Origin: Bacteroidota bacterium
Lineage (GTDB): Bacteria > Bacteroidota > Bacteroidia > AKYH767-A > OLB10
Reading direction: 5' to 3'
NCBI GenBank assembly: GCA_016714005.1
Contig: JADJOA010000008.1
Span: forward strand, 124,001-188,000
DNA: 64,000 bases
Part shown: in pieces, positions 31,861-42,070 of the stretch
Position numbering within the stretch: position 1 is the first letter of the stretch
Layout of the letters: each line of letters starts with the position of its first letter
The notes under the pieces: generated by a model
Told to the model about the DNA's origin: nothing
The model's database searches: none
What the model saw: only the letters and a program-made list of their open reading frames with translations
Made by a program: the position numbers and the translations under genes

Positions 31861-32427
31861 CTATTGAGATGTAAAGAATGTTGCATCCTTTAGTTTTCCA
31901 TTGGTTATTGATACGGGTTTTTTGTTTTTATCCTGGCTATGCGCAGTAAAGTAAAACCAACCTGAAACAACTTTATTCTTTAAATCAAACTTATCAAATG
32001 CAACAATACCTTCTTTAGCATTATATAGTGTATTTAAAGAATCCATAAAAACAGCATCACCCGATTCTACAATGTTGTAAACACCTTCTGCTGCAGGTCC
32101 TCTGTAATTGATAATAATTCGGTCAGTCCCGTTGGTTGAATAAAGGGCGTACACAGTATCCTTCTTTAATACAAATCTGTTTATGGTATAGGAAATAGAT
32201 GTAAATTGTTTTCCGTTTACCAGTGCGGAAATATTGTTGAGTGGTTTTAAAGCAGTGATGGCTTCAACAGAATCGAGAGGAAGCGATTGGTTAACACTTG
32301 AAGTATCGATACTATTTTGAATAGTTGTGTTATGTAATGAGGGGTTGTTTTCATTTTCGTTTTGATTACGATTAGCACAACCCGTAAAAAAAGCAACAAA
32401 TAAAATTATACAAATGAACTTAAACAT
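31861..32427 (-). CDS. Lipoprotein, DUF6252-like
   Basis: 188 residues. Lipobox FFTGC at residues 14-18 after a hydrophobic start, so a lipid-anchored envelope protein. The mature part begins with a polar N/Q/S linker. It then has a globular domain with ALVNGKQFTS, FDLKNKVVSGWFYFTA and VSITNGKLKDATF. The same order of motifs appears in the next gene upstream and at 61.6-62.0 kb, so these are paralogues. The assignment to DUF6252 is tentative. 13 bases separate it from the upstream lipoprotein gene, so the two are probably co-transcribed. Confidence 0.7.
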   Translation of the reverse strand: MFKFICIILFVAFFTGCANRNQNENENNPSLHNTTIQNSIDTSSVNQSLPLDSVEAITALKPLNNISALVNGKQFTSISYTINRFVLKKDTVYALYSTNGTDRIIINYRGPAAEGVYNIVESGDAVFMDSLNTLYNAKEGIVAFDKFDLKNKVVSGWFYFTAHSQDKNKKPVSITNGKLKDATFFTSQ

Positions 32428-32440
32428 TTAGGTAACAAGA

Positions 32441-33016
32441 TTAGCGGATGGAAATGTTCACGAATGAACCATTGGTAATATTCACAGTTTGCCCTCCACT
32501 ACTGGAAAGGGCTATGTTAGAAAATGTGCCTGAGGCCTTCTTGTTTGCATAATCTATTTTAGTAAAAGTAATTTTACCTGAAGTGCATGTACTGTAAATA
32601 GTACCCAAAGCAATATATTGTTTGGCAGTTACCAAAACACCAGATGGTGGTGAAACCAAATCTATTAGCGTGTTTAAGGGTAGGTTACCCGAAAAACCCA
32701 GTTGAAGACTTGTTCCATTTGAAATCTTTTGGGCATTTATAAAAGTTCTGATATTTCCACCTATTAAACTTGTGTCACAATATAAAGTGTCGGCTGCCCA
32801 GGCAGTGCCATTAACAGTCATACTAAAAGATGGTGACGGGCAGGCAGGGCAAACTCCACCGCAATCAATATCTGTTTCGTCCTGATTTTTTATTCCATCT
32901 GAACAAGTTTCGGTTGTGTTGTTATTATTATTGTCATCATTACTATCCTTTTTGCAACCGCAAAAAACCAGAGAAGAAACAATTATTAAAGATAGTACTG
33001 CATTTAAATTTTTCAT
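32441..33016 (-). CDS. Lipoprotein with Cys-rich linker, DUF6252-like
   Basis: 191 residues. Lipobox VFCGC at residues 17-21. An asparagine run follows, then the linker CSDGIKNQDETDIDCGG with CPAC, a pattern seen between the anchor and the domain of many Bacteroidota lipoproteins. The globular domain has MTVNGTAWAAD, KIDYANKKASGTFSNIAL and VNITNGSFVNI, matching the neighbouring lipoprotein. Function unknown. Confidence 0.72.
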   Translation of the reverse strand: MKNLNAVLSLIIVSSLVFCGCKKDSNDDNNNNNTTETCSDGIKNQDETDIDCGGVCPACPSPSFSMTVNGTAWAADTLYCDTSLIGGNIRTFINAQKISNGTSLQLGFSGNLPLNTLIDLVSPPSGVLVTAKQYIALGTIYSTCTSGKITFTKIDYANKKASGTFSNIALSSSGGQTVNITNGSFVNISIR

Positions 33017-33123
33017 ACGATATTTTTAAAGTTAAACTTACGTGAATATAGCGCAAATGTATTTTTTAATAACTGCTGAACAATATCAATATAGCTATCA
33101 TTGCAATCGTTTTTTCAACACAA

Positions 33124-34312
33124 ATGACTAACAAAGAAAAATTCTTTTGCTTTTACTTTCTTCTATAAACTTTACGCACATAGTTGATTTTATGATAATG
33201 ATGCCGTTGGGTCCGCAACTGATGCGCATTATGCAAATTGATCCACAGCAATTTAGTTTGTTGGTAGCAGCTTACACTTTTAGTGCAGGTATAATGAGTT
33301 TAATTGCAGCATTTTTTGTTGACCGGTTTAACCGCAAGCATGTGGTGCTTGTGGGGTATGCGGGTTTTGTTTTAGGAACATTTGCCTGTGCTCTGGCACC
33401 CAATTATCATTTTTTGTTAATAGCAAGAATAGTGGCAGGAATGTTTGGGGGTGTAACCGCAGCGCAAATACTTGCTATTATTGGTGATGTGTTTCCGTAT
33501 GAAAAACGCGGCACCGCCATGGGTTTTTTAATGGGTTCTTTCTCTATTGCATCTGTGGCAGGTGTGCCATGCGGATTGTGGCTTGCAGCAAGCTACTCGT
33601 GGCACGCTCCGTTTATTTTTGTTGGAGTAATGTCTGTTTTAATTTTTATAGCTGCATTTATTTATGTGCCTGATTTGACAAAACATATTAGCGAAGTAAA
33701 AGAATCGAGGTTAAAAGTATTTAAAGACATAGGATCAAATGCAAACCAACGCTGGGCATTACTACTAATGTTTGTGATGATGCTTGGACATTTTAGCATT
33801 ATACCATTTATTGCACCCTATATGGTAAGTAACGTTGGTTTATCAGAACATCAGTTGTCATTTATATATCTTGTAGGTGGCGGGTTAACTATTTTTTCTT
33901 CTCCACTTGTAGGAAAGCTGGCAGATAAGATTGGCAAGTTTAAGGTGTATGCCATTTTTGTAACATGCTCGTTAGTGCCAGTGCTTTTAATAACAAATCT
34001 TAATCCTTTGCCGCTTTCAATGGTCTTAGTGGTTACAAGTATGTTCTTTATAGTTTCGGGGGCAGAAGTATTCCGGCAATGGCAATGATAAGCTCGGTAG
34101 TGCAACCAAAGCAGCGCGGAGGGTTTATGAATATAAATGCATCTCTACAACATTTGGCAACAGGGCTTGCTTCTTTTGTTGCGGGTATGATTATTTTAAA
34201 AAACAGCGAAGGCAAATTGGAGCATTATAATTATGTAGGTTTTTTGGCAGCTACAGCAAGTTTGCTGTCTATATTTATTGCAAGAAAGTTAAAGCCAATT
34301 AATAATGGTTAA
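33124..34312 (+). CDS. MFS transporter (frameshifted)
   Basis: About 395-residue, 12-helix inner-membrane transporter of the arabinose-efflux/drug-efflux type. Motifs: FVDRFNRKHVVLVGY (MFS motif A) and GKLADKIGKFKVY in the second half. The true start appears to be the ATG at 33124 (MTNKEKI...), reached by adding one A to the A5 run 33137-33141. A second break is the G5 run 34058-34062: one more G restores SGGRSIPAMAMISS. Open segments are 33147-34088 and 34079-34312. The substrate is not predictable. Confidence 0.83.
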
Positions 34313-34313
34313 T

Positions 34314-34342
34314 GGTGAATTATGAGTTATGAATTATGAATT
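34314..34342. repeat. Intergenic AT-rich repeat, copy 1
   Basis: Contains TTATGAGTTATGAATTATG followed by AATT. It differs by one base from the copy at 37138-37175. Tandem TGAATTATGAATT-like units are common in intergenic DNA of this phylum. Confidence 0.55.
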
Positions 34343-34403
34343 TGGTAAAATGGTGATAAGAACAATAAACAGTAAATTCTAAACATAAAACGAAAGAATA
34401 GTA

Positions 34404-35118
34404 ATGAGAAGTTTTTGGGTAACGATGGTTTTCTTTTTGCTGGGTTTGGTAGCGGCAGTTGCACAAGATGCACCGCTTGTTCGTGTTAATGGAATTATTA
34501 AAGGTGATGATGCAGCCATACCTGTATCAAATGCAATGGTGGTAAATAAAGGAACGCAACAGGGTGTGTTTGCAGGAGCGGGTAATACTTTTAGTGTACA
34601 GATAAAAAAACAGATACATTACTTGTAGCAGCTACCGGCTATGCTATGCGCAGAATTTGTTTTAAGGATTCGGTATTTAAAGAGGTTTATAATATTACTG
34701 TGTTGTTATCTAAATTATCTTACGAGATAAAAACTGTAGATATTATACCACCGCGCGATTTGGAGCAGATACAGAAGGATATAGAAACGCTTGGGTTTAA
34801 AAGGAAGATTATATTTTAACAGGTGTAGATGCTTTTAACAGCCCCATTACTTTTTTGTACCAGGCATTTAGCAAACGCGAACGCGCTAAAAGAGATATTG
34901 CTGAAAAAAGAAATGATGATAAGCGGAGAGCACTACTAAAAGAGTTGTTTAGAAAGTATGTTGACAATAATGTGATAACACTTAACGAAGAACAGTTTGA
35001 TGCTTTTATTGATTACTGCGGAGTGAGTGATGAGTTTTTGCAAAATTCTTCGCAGTATGATTTTATTGTTTATGTGCGCAAAAAGTTTGAGAGCTATAAT
35101 CGCTTTAACAAAAAATAA
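34404..35118 (+). CDS. Exported protein with carboxypeptidase-regulatory-like domain (frameshifted)
   Basis: About 238 residues. Signal peptide (MRSFWVTMVFFLLGLVAAVA). A small beta domain (VRVNGIIKGDDAAIPVSNAM ... DTLLVAATGYAMRR) looks like a carboxypeptidase-regulatory-like fold. A charged helical tail follows (QAFSKRERAKRDIAEKR ... YVRKKFESYNRF). The frame breaks at the A7 run 34604-34610 (one A short) and near 34806 (one G short: GFKRKDYILTG). Open pieces are 34404-34628 and 34855-35118. Function unknown, probably periplasmic; convergent with the next gene. Confidence 0.65.
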
Positions 35119-35122
35119 ACGG

Positions 35123-35860
35123 CTACTCCTCTCCTGCTGCTTTTTTGCGTTGTTTTTTAAGTGGTTCTTCGTGGAAGAAATATTTAAAATCTATGGTTAG
35201 GTAATTGCCTGAAATATCGTTACGCACAAAGGTGTTTATGTTCATGGTTTTGCGCTGAGATAAGGACGCAAAAATATAATTGAATGGGCGGTGAAACGAT
35301 GCCCCTACATAAAAGTAGCCTGCATTTTCGGTACGATATTCTGTTCCTAAGTTTGCAATAAGCGCCATGTTAACCCAGCGCGGACGCCTGCTTACCTGGT
35401 AGTAAATTTCGTCTTCGGACTGTACATCGCTGGGGAAAAAATCTAATGAGCCGCCAAATGATGCATCCATATAAAGTTGTTCGCCAAGTCTGATGTAAAC
35501 CAATGCAGCTATTGGCAGTTCGTAATTAATGAACCTGAACTGATCGCTAATGTTTAAGTTGGTGTCGGTTATGCTGAGATTGTAATTGCGTTTAACGAAG
35601 TTGATGCCTGTTTCTAATGAAAGTTTTTGGGTGAAGCCCCGCCTTATTACCATGCCTGCACAGTAACCCGTTATGGGAGTAACTTTTGCATTGAATGTGC
35701 CAATGCTGCCCTCAACCGGACCTGTTTTAAAATACTGGTTGGAGAAAATTGGTTTTACCTGGAAACCTACGGTTACTACTCCCTGCTGGGCAACACCACA
35801 TAAGCCAATAGACAAAAACACAATTAAAAATATTAAACGCACATTGTGCAAACGGAACAC
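35123..35860 (-). CDS. Outer-membrane beta-barrel protein (PorT-like)
   Basis: 245 residues. Signal peptide about 1-25 (LIFLIVFLSIGLCGVAQ). Alternating aromatic beta strands (LSLETGINFVKRNYN; NYELPIAALVYIRLG; GYFYVGASFHRPFNY) and a final strand YLTIDFKYFF suggest an eight-strand barrel of the PorT/OmpA-like class. A short basic tail (KKQRKKAAGEE) is unusual for a barrel end. It lies just downstream of the tRNA terminator. Confidence 0.72.
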   Translation of the reverse strand: MFRLHNVRLIFLIVFLSIGLCGVAQQGVVTVGFQVKPIFSNQYFKTGPVEGSIGTFNAKVTPITGYCAGMVIRRGFTQKLSLETGINFVKRNYNLSITDTNLNISDQFRFINYELPIAALVYIRLGEQLYMDASFGGSLDFFPSDVQSEDEIYYQVSRRPRWVNMALIANLGTEYRTENAGYFYVGASFHRPFNYIFASLSQRKTMNINTFVRNDISGNYLTIDFKYFFHEEPLKKQRKKAAGEE

Positions 35861-35908
35861 CTTGATAATTATTTTTAATTAAGACTAATTATATCTAGCG
35901 AATGTTAT

Positions 35909-35939
35909 AAAAAATAAAGGCGGAAAACTTCCCGCCTTT
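35909..35939 (-). terminator. Terminator after tRNA-Arg
   Basis: Eight-base stem AAAGGCGG / CCGCCTTT with an eight-base loop. On the minus strand it is followed by ATTTTTT. It starts 5 bases past the tRNA 3' end. The other strand has only TTTTAA, so the main direction is minus. Confidence 0.8.
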
Positions 35940-35944
35940 TAATG

Positions 35945-36018
35945 TGGTCCCTGAGGGATTCAAACCCCCAACCTTCTGATCCGTAGTCAGATGCTCTATT
36001 CAGTTAAGCTAAGGGACC
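35945..36018 (-). tRNA. tRNA-Arg (anticodon ACG)
   Basis: A 74-base cloverleaf. Acceptor stem GGTCCCT/AGGGACC, D stem GCTT/GAGC, anticodon stem TCTGA/TCAGA with loop CTACGGA (anticodon ACG, to be read as ICG after deamination), variable loop AGGTT, T stem GGGGG/CCCTC with loop TTTGAAT, discriminator A. The CCA end is not encoded (A is followed by CAT). Unusually the D loop reads AACTGAATA and the T loop has T at position 56, so the tertiary pairs 19-56 and 15-48 are both A-U instead of G-C. Confidence 0.95.
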
Positions 36019-36156
36019 AATAGTTGTTTGGGATTTGAGAGTTAAGATATAGGATTGCCAGATTAACTTAATTACCTTAATTAACTCAATACCTTAATTA
36101 CCAAATATGCTCCTGTAAAACGAGGCGCAAAACTAAAATTATTTTGAGAAAATAAA

Positions 36157-37130
36157 TTACTTGTTTTCTCCTTTATCGGTTCCGCCAATAGAATCGCGCA
36201 TTTTGGTATCGGCCTGTATGTTTTGCATGCGGTAGTAATCCATAACGCCCATTTTTCCGGAGCGGAATGCTTCTGCCATAGCCAATGGTATTTGTGCCTC
36301 GGCTTCAATAACTTTTGCGCGTGCTTCCTGCGCTTTGGCAATCATTTCCTGCTCGGTGGCTACTGCGGCAGCCCTGCGCTCTTCTGCCATTGCCTGCGCC
36401 ACTTTTAAATCGGCAGAGGCTTGTTCGGTTTGCAGTTTGGCACCAATGTTTTCGCCTACGTCAATATCGGCAATATCTATGGAAAGTATTTCGAACGCAG
36501 TGCCGGCATCTAAGCCTTTGTTGAGTACGGTTTTTGAAATTTGATCGGGGTTTTCTAATACGCTTTTATGATCGGCAGCGGAGCCAATGGTTGTTACTAT
36601 GCCCTCTCCTACTCTAGCTAAGATGGTTTCTTCGCCTGCGCCACCCACTAACTGGCTAATGTTGGTGCGCACTGTAACACGGGCACGCACTACCAGTTGT
36701 ATTCCGTTTTTGCCAACAGCACTTACCGGAGGGGTGTCAATTACGCGGGGTTAACAGAGAGTTGTACGGCATCAGCCACATCGCGCCCGGCAAGGTCTAT
36801 GGCAGTGGCCATTTTAAAGGTGAGGGGTATGTTTGCTTTATCGGCACTTATTAGTGCTTTTATTACGTTGTTTACATTGCCACCGGCAAGGTAGTGTGTT
36901 TCTAAATCGTTGGTGGTAACGCTTAAGCCCGCTTTGGTAGCTGTAATAAGTGCATTTACAATTGTGGAAGGAGGCACTTTGCGGAAACGCATAAGTATAA
37001 GGTTGAGGATGCTTACACGCACTCCGCTGAATATGGCAGTTATCCATAAGTTAACGGGTACAAAATAAAGGAAGATAAAAAACAGGATGAGCGCACCTGC
37101 TGCTAAGAGGATTACGAATGGGAGTTGCAT
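36157..37130 (-). CDS. floA: Flotillin-like protein FloA (frameshifted)
   Basis: About 325 residues. A membrane hairpin at the N-terminus (FVILLAAGALILFFIFLYFV) is followed by a long SPFH-like domain with KAGLSVTTNDLETHYLAGG, FEILSIDIADIDVGENIG and a coiled-coil AMAEERRAAAVATEQEM. FloA organises functional membrane microdomains. The frame breaks at the G4 run 36747-36750 (C on the coding strand, one base short): QLSVNPRVIDTPPVS is restored from segments 36741-37130 and 36157-36690. The NfeD gene lies upstream on the same strand, the usual flotillin partner. Confidence 0.92.
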
Positions 37131-37137
37131 GAGGAGA

Positions 37138-37175
37138 GATTATGAGTTATGAATTGTGAATTATGAATTGTGAAT
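37138..37175. repeat. Intergenic AT-rich repeat, copy 2
   Basis: Contains TTATGAGTTATGAATTGTG followed by AATT and further TATGAATTGTGAATC units. Same family as the copy at 34314-34342. It lies in the gap between nfeD and floA. Confidence 0.55.
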
Positions 37176-37234
37176 CTTAAAGGGTACTGCCAACCTGCCT
37201 TGCGGACCGGCAGCAGGTTGCTAAATGTTTTTTA

Positions 37235-37703
37235 CTAACTGCCTGAATTAATTTTTTCTCTAACAATAAGTTTGTTGGGTAGTACTTCTATTACTTCAAT
37301 TATTTTGTTGCTGTCTATTATTTCGCCACGGCTGTGTACTTCAATTTTTTGTGTCGAATAGTGCGGTGCCGGCAGGGCGAATTGCTGATAGTGAAACACC
37401 GGCATCGCCCGTTTTAATGTTTAGCTGGTCAACTCTTGTTATTTTGCCGTCACTCACTTCTTTTAAACTGAATCTTTCCCAAGCTTTGCTTTTAAAGGAA
37501 TACCATACGCTGGCGCCAGTAACTACTGCGGTGGCTGCAAGGGTAATGTTGCCATAAAAATCGCCAAAGTTTTTGTATGAAAGTACTATGCCTGTTACAA
37601 TTAATATGCTTCCGATAATACCCGCAATTAAACCCGGCAGAATTAATATTTCTAAAATAAGAAGTACTATTCCGATTACAATTAGGAAGGCAATAGTGAG
37701 CAT
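37235..37703 (-). CDS. NfeD family membrane protein (frameshifted)
   Basis: About 156 residues, the short NfeD type without a protease domain. Two hydrophobic segments (LTIAFLIVIGIVLLILEILI; IIGSILIVTGIVLSY) and a third helix precede an OB-fold domain: GDAGVSLSAIRPAGTALFDTK ... IEVHSRGEIIDSNKIIEVIEV ... KLIVRE. Open as 37341-37703; the frame breaks at the T6 run 37345-37350, where removing one base continues to the stop at 37235. It is the expected partner of FloA, about 105 bases further on. Confidence 0.85.
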
Positions 37704-37815
37704 TTAAAAACTTTGTTCGGTGGCTAAGTTAATTATTTGTAGTTACAATAGACACCAAAGTTTAGTAGTGATTAAAGATGTTAATTTAACGTGGCTCAAA
37801 AATTTAGTGTTCATT

Positions 37816-39858
37816 CTATTTCATAAAGCGCAGTAATAAAACTTCAAACCCTAAAAAAACCAACACTAAAATAATGCAGTACTTCCAAAGGGCAATGCCC
37901 TGGCTTTGTTCTTTAATGGATTTGGTTAATGATGGAGTATTACCGCTTAAAATATTTACAGACTTGAACATAGAAGCATTTATAACAGACCCCAAATTTG
38001 CTTCGTTAAAAAAGTTAAGTGCTGATTCGGTTCTATTATAATTCATGGCAATAGTTTGTATGGTTTTGTTTTGATTTTGTAGTTGATAATAACCCGCTAT
38101 GTTTATTTCATTGCCAATTATTACCGTTGAGCTTTCGGGTGTGTTTTTAACCTGGGGTATTACATCAATATTTTTTTCGCTGTTTATTAAATGCAGCGCT
38201 GCCTCGCTAGATGCAATGCTTTCTGTTAGCGGAAAGCCAGTTACGTTTCCAATAGTGTAGGACAATTCGCCCGAAGGGGCGCTTAAAAAAACTATTCGTG
38301 TAAGGACAGGAACAAACAGTGCATGTTTTACAAAACCCGATTGATTACTGTTGGCAGGAGTTGTAAATAAAAACATTTTACCCGAGCCCAAAGAGTATTC
38401 GCATAAAAAGGTGAGCCGCCCTGCATACGCATAAGCACCTGCCTTGTATTACGCGATGATAAAGCAAGATTGTAATAAGAACTTACTCCGGGTAGGTTCA
38501 TATCCAATTCCTGCTTTTCAAAAACAGATTTAAAAACGTTGTTCTCTAAATCAAGTTTATCAATTTTAGTTATGTTTCTGTTTACATCTGTAAAAACATC
38601 AGCACCGGCAGAGGAAAGAAAATTATTATAGGATTGAATATCTGAGGTACTATCAGGAAAAAGAACAAGCGAGCCTCCTTTTTGAATAAACTTTTTTAAC
38701 TCATCAGCAAGGCCTGATGTAATATTTTCAATATCACTTATTACAACAGTGCTGTTCCTCTGCATCTGCGAATAATCAACCGACTGCTGAGTTGCAGTAG
38801 TGTAATTAAAGATGGCATTATTCGAAAAGAGCGTACTCAAGTAAATATTACTACCACCCGCAACATGGTACACATCAATTTTATCTGCCACTTTAAAACT
38901 GAAGTAATAGTCGTCATCAAAAGTTACGGGGTTATCAGTAATAGAAATTTGTGCCTGCTGCCAGCCAGGCTGTGTAACGTTAAACGTAAGAACAGCAAGT
39001 AGCTTCGCCCTGTGCGGCTACCGCCACCGTTGCAACGGCTTTTTGCAATCCGTTAACCACGAGTTTAACAGGTATATTATCAACAGCTTCGTCTCCCGAA
39101 TTTTTAAACATCACTGTAAGCACCACTTGCTCGTTTTGCATTACAACAGGTGATGAAAGCCAGCATGAATCAATATAAACATTGGCAGCGCTATTGCTTT
39201 TTAATGCAACAAGGTTGAGGTTGATGGTAGTATCTGAGCGCAGGCTTGCAGGTAAAACACTTTTCTGAAAATCGCTTATATAATAAATTCGCTTATCAAC
39301 GATATTGGAAGCAGAAAACATCTCCTGTTGCCTTGCAATAACATCATTAAAGGTGCGCGAGTTGGGGCTTATTTTTGTCTTGGCAATTTCATCCTCAGCT
39401 TCTTCTTTGCTGAGTAAGCGCTGTTGTACACCGGCAAATTCGTTGGTGAGAATTTGAAACTGAGTACTTGCAGGAAATGCATTGGTAATTTCAGTGGCTT
39501 TGTTTTTAGCAAGTTCAAGCAAGTTACCTTCTTCACTCTCTGACATCATACTAAAGGAATTATCGAGGTAAATGCTGATAACATTTTGTCCGACAGCCAT
39601 TGTTTGTTTTTGAGCCGGAATAAAAGGCTGCGCAAATGCAAAAACCAAAAAGGCTACTGCCAATATTCGCATGAGCAAAACAAGCAGATGCTTTAAACGT
39701 GAGCGCGAATTAGTTTCTTCTTTTAACTCTTTAAGAAACTTTACATTGGTGAAAAGTACTTTCTTAAACCTCCTGAAATTAAACAGGTGAATAATAATTG
39801 GAATACTAACCAAGAGCAGACACCACAAAAACGAAGGCGAAACAAATTGCAAAGCCAT
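37816..39858 (-). CDS. BatA/VWA-like membrane protein (frameshifted)
   Basis: About 680 residues. The N-terminal aerotolerance-regulator (BatA) module has two membrane helices: FLWCLLLVSIPIIIHLFNF and LLVLLMRILAVAFLVFAFAQP. A von Willebrand A-like domain with VISIYLDNSFSM follows, then beta-rich domains and a single helix before the C-terminus (YCIILVLVFLGFEVLLL). Open segments are 38980-39858, 38328-38891 and 37816-38391; frames change near 38990 and 38400. Known relatives occur in Bat operons linked to stress survival; here no other bat gene is adjacent. Function inferred only at family level. Confidence 0.8.
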
Positions 39859-39935
39859 ATTAAAAATGAAATGCGAATATAAAGGTTGACAGCAAGGACG
39901 AAGATGAGAATGAGGTTAAAAAGGAAAACAGTAAA

Positions 39936-41267
39936 CTATCTTCTCATACCCTGCATGTTCCGCATCATATTTTTCATGTTTCCGCCCTGCATCATTTTCA
40001 TCATTTTGCGCATGTCATCAAATTGTTTTATCAGTTTGTTCACATCCTGTATAGAAGTTCCACTGCCATCGGCAATTCTTTTTTTACGGGTGCCGTTTAT
40101 CAAATCAGGCTGCTCGCGCTCTTTCTTGGTCATGCTTTGTATGATGGCTTCTATACTTTTAAAAGCATTGTTGTCTATATCAACATCTTTAATTGCTTTG
40201 CCCACACCAGGTATCATTCCCATTAAATCTTTAATGTTTCCCATCTTTTTTATTTGTTGAAGCTGACTGAGGAAATCGTTAAAGTTAAATTGATTTTTGG
40301 CAAACTTGCGTTGCAGTTCAGCTGCTTCTTTCTCGTCAAATTGTTCCTGAGCTTTTTCAACAAGGGTAACAATATCACCCATACCAAGTATGCGGTCAGC
40401 CATACGCGAAGGATGAAATACATCCAACGCATCCATTTTTTCACCGGTTCCAACAAATTTTATAGGCTTATCTACAACCGTGCGTATGGACAGTGCCGCA
40501 CCACCGCGCGTGTCGCCATCTAATTTGGTAAGAACAACCCCGTCAAAATTAATTCTGTCGTTAAATGCTTTAGCAGTGTTAACGGCATCCTGCCCCGTCA
40601 TGCTATCAACTACAAACAAAGTGTCGTGAGGCTGCACCGCTTTTTTTATTCGCTCTATCTCCAGCATCATTTCCTCATCCACAGCCAAGCGCCCTGCAGT
40701 ATCAACTATCACTACATTTTTGTTCTGCTCCTTTGCTTTTGTAATTGCATTAAGTGCAATTTGAACTGGGTTTTTGTTTTCGGGCTCGCTGTAAACCTCC
40801 ACTCCTATTTGTTCGCCAACAACTTTTAACTGGTCAATAGCCGCTGGGCGATAAACATCGCATGCTACAAGCAATACTTGTTTTTGCTTTTTTGTTTTTA
40901 GATAACTGGCGAGCTTTCCGCTCAGGGTTGTTTTACCCGAACCCTGCAAGCCACTCATTAAAATTACAGAAGGGTTTGCTTTTATGTTTATGTCTGTTGC
41001 ATCACCACCCATGAGTTTTACCAACTCATCGTGCACAATTTTTACCATTAACTGCCCTGGCGAAACAGCAATTAATACATTTTCGCCAAGCGCTTTTTCT
41101 TTAACAGTATCCGTAAATTGTTTGGCAACTTTATAGTTTACGTCAGCATCAAGCAAAGCCTTGCGTACCTCTTTTAATGTTTCGGCAACGTTTATCTCCG
41201 TTATTTTTCCCTGACCTTTAAGGGTTTTAAATGCCCGGTCGAGCTTATCGCTTAAATTTTCAAACAT
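39936..41267 (-). CDS. ffh: Signal recognition particle protein
   Basis: 443 residues, complete. GTPase that binds signal peptides with SRP RNA and targets ribosomes to the FtsY receptor. N domain 1-90, G domain with GLQGSGKTT, DTAGR and TKLDGD, then the methionine-rich M domain (SIEAIIQSMTKKE ... MRKMMKMMQGG). The C-terminus is rich in M/N/R (MKNMMRNMQGMRR). Intact frame. Confidence 0.96.
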   Translation of the reverse strand: MFENLSDKLDRAFKTLKGQGKITEINVAETLKEVRKALLDADVNYKVAKQFTDTVKEKALGENVLIAVSPGQLMVKIVHDELVKLMGGDATDINIKANPSVILMSGLQGSGKTTLSGKLASYLKTKKQKQVLLVACDVYRPAAIDQLKVVGEQIGVEVYSEPENKNPVQIALNAITKAKEQNKNVVIVDTAGRLAVDEEMMLEIERIKKAVQPHDTLFVVDSMTGQDAVNTAKAFNDRINFDGVVLTKLDGDTRGGAALSIRTVVDKPIKFVGTGEKMDALDVFHPSRMADRILGMGDIVTLVEKAQEQFDEKEAAELQRKFAKNQFNFNDFLSQLQQIKKMGNIKDLMGMIPGVGKAIKDVDIDNNAFKSIEAIIQSMTKKEREQPDLINGTRKKRIADGSGTSIQDVNKLIKQFDDMRKMMKMMQGGNMKNMMRNMQGMRR

Positions 41268-41290
41268 TCTATTGACTAATTCTTTTGATT

Positions 41291-41323
41291 AAAAAAATAA
41301 ACCGGAAAATTTTCATCCGGTTT
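41291..41323 (-). terminator. Terminator after DUF4290 gene
   Basis: On the minus strand, stem AAACCGG / CCGGTTT with an eleven-base loop, followed by A and seven T. It lies between the end of the DUF4290 gene and ffh, so ffh probably has its own promoter. Confidence 0.8.
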
Positions 41324-41332
41324 GTTAAAAAT

Positions 41333-41932
41333 TTATCTTTTTCTGTTCTTCTTTTTCTTTTTGCGGTTGCCGTTACTGGTAGGAGGTAACTCGCGTGCTT
41401 GTGCAAGTCTTACATTTTCTTTTACCAGCAACTGCCCTTCCGAAAGTTTTGCAAGTTGGGCAACTATTACTTCATCGTTTACATTATCGCGGTTATAGTT
41501 TACATAACTCTGCTTCATGTAATTTGCAATCTGGTTGATAAACTGATCTTTCTTTTGCCCGTCTTCCAATTTACATGCCTCATCCATCATTTTAAAAAGT
41601 GTGTTGCCATAATGCTTAAACGGAACACGATAAGTAGGATAAGAAATTTTTGAAGGCTTAATGCTCTTGTCTTCCTTAGATGGTTTTGGAAAAGGTGCAT
41701 CAACGTCCAGTTCAAAATCAGAAATCATAAATAAATGATCCCATAACTTATGACGAAAATCGTTGTACTCCTTTACAGAAGGATTCAACTGGCTCATGGC
41801 ACTAACAATCATTTTTGCCATTTTAGTACGCTCTTCATTATCTTTAATAGTTAGCGCGTGTTCAACAAGTTTTTGAATGTTACGCCCATATTCCGAGAAT
41901 TTTAACTGAGAGCGTGTGGTATTGTATTCCAT
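41333..41932 (-). CDS. DUF4290 domain-containing protein
   Basis: 199 residues, cytoplasmic. Family block MEYNTTRSQLKFSEYGRNIQ at the start, then MAKMIVSAMSQLNPSVK and FRHKLWDHLFMISDF. A very basic tail of Arg/Lys (NGNRKKKKKNRKR) ends the protein. The family is restricted to Bacteroidota and widely conserved there, but its function is unknown. Confidence 0.92.
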   Translation of the reverse strand: MEYNTTRSQLKFSEYGRNIQKLVEHALTIKDNEERTKMAKMIVSAMSQLNPSVKEYNDFRHKLWDHLFMISDFELDVDAPFPKPSKEDKSIKPSKISYPTYRVPFKHYGNTLFKMMDEACKLEDGQKKDQFINQIANYMKQSYVNYNRDNVNDEVIVAQLAKLSEGQLLVKENVRLAQARELPPTSNGNRKKKKKNRKR

Positions 41933-42070
41933 TTATAAAAATTAGGGAGGCGAATGTAAGGGAAAAAGTTTAGAGTTTTGTGTTTCGGATTTTCTGTTTC
42001 GGGTTATGCATTAACTATTTGATAACAATCCTTATTTCAACTCAAAACACAAAAACCCACAATTCACCAT

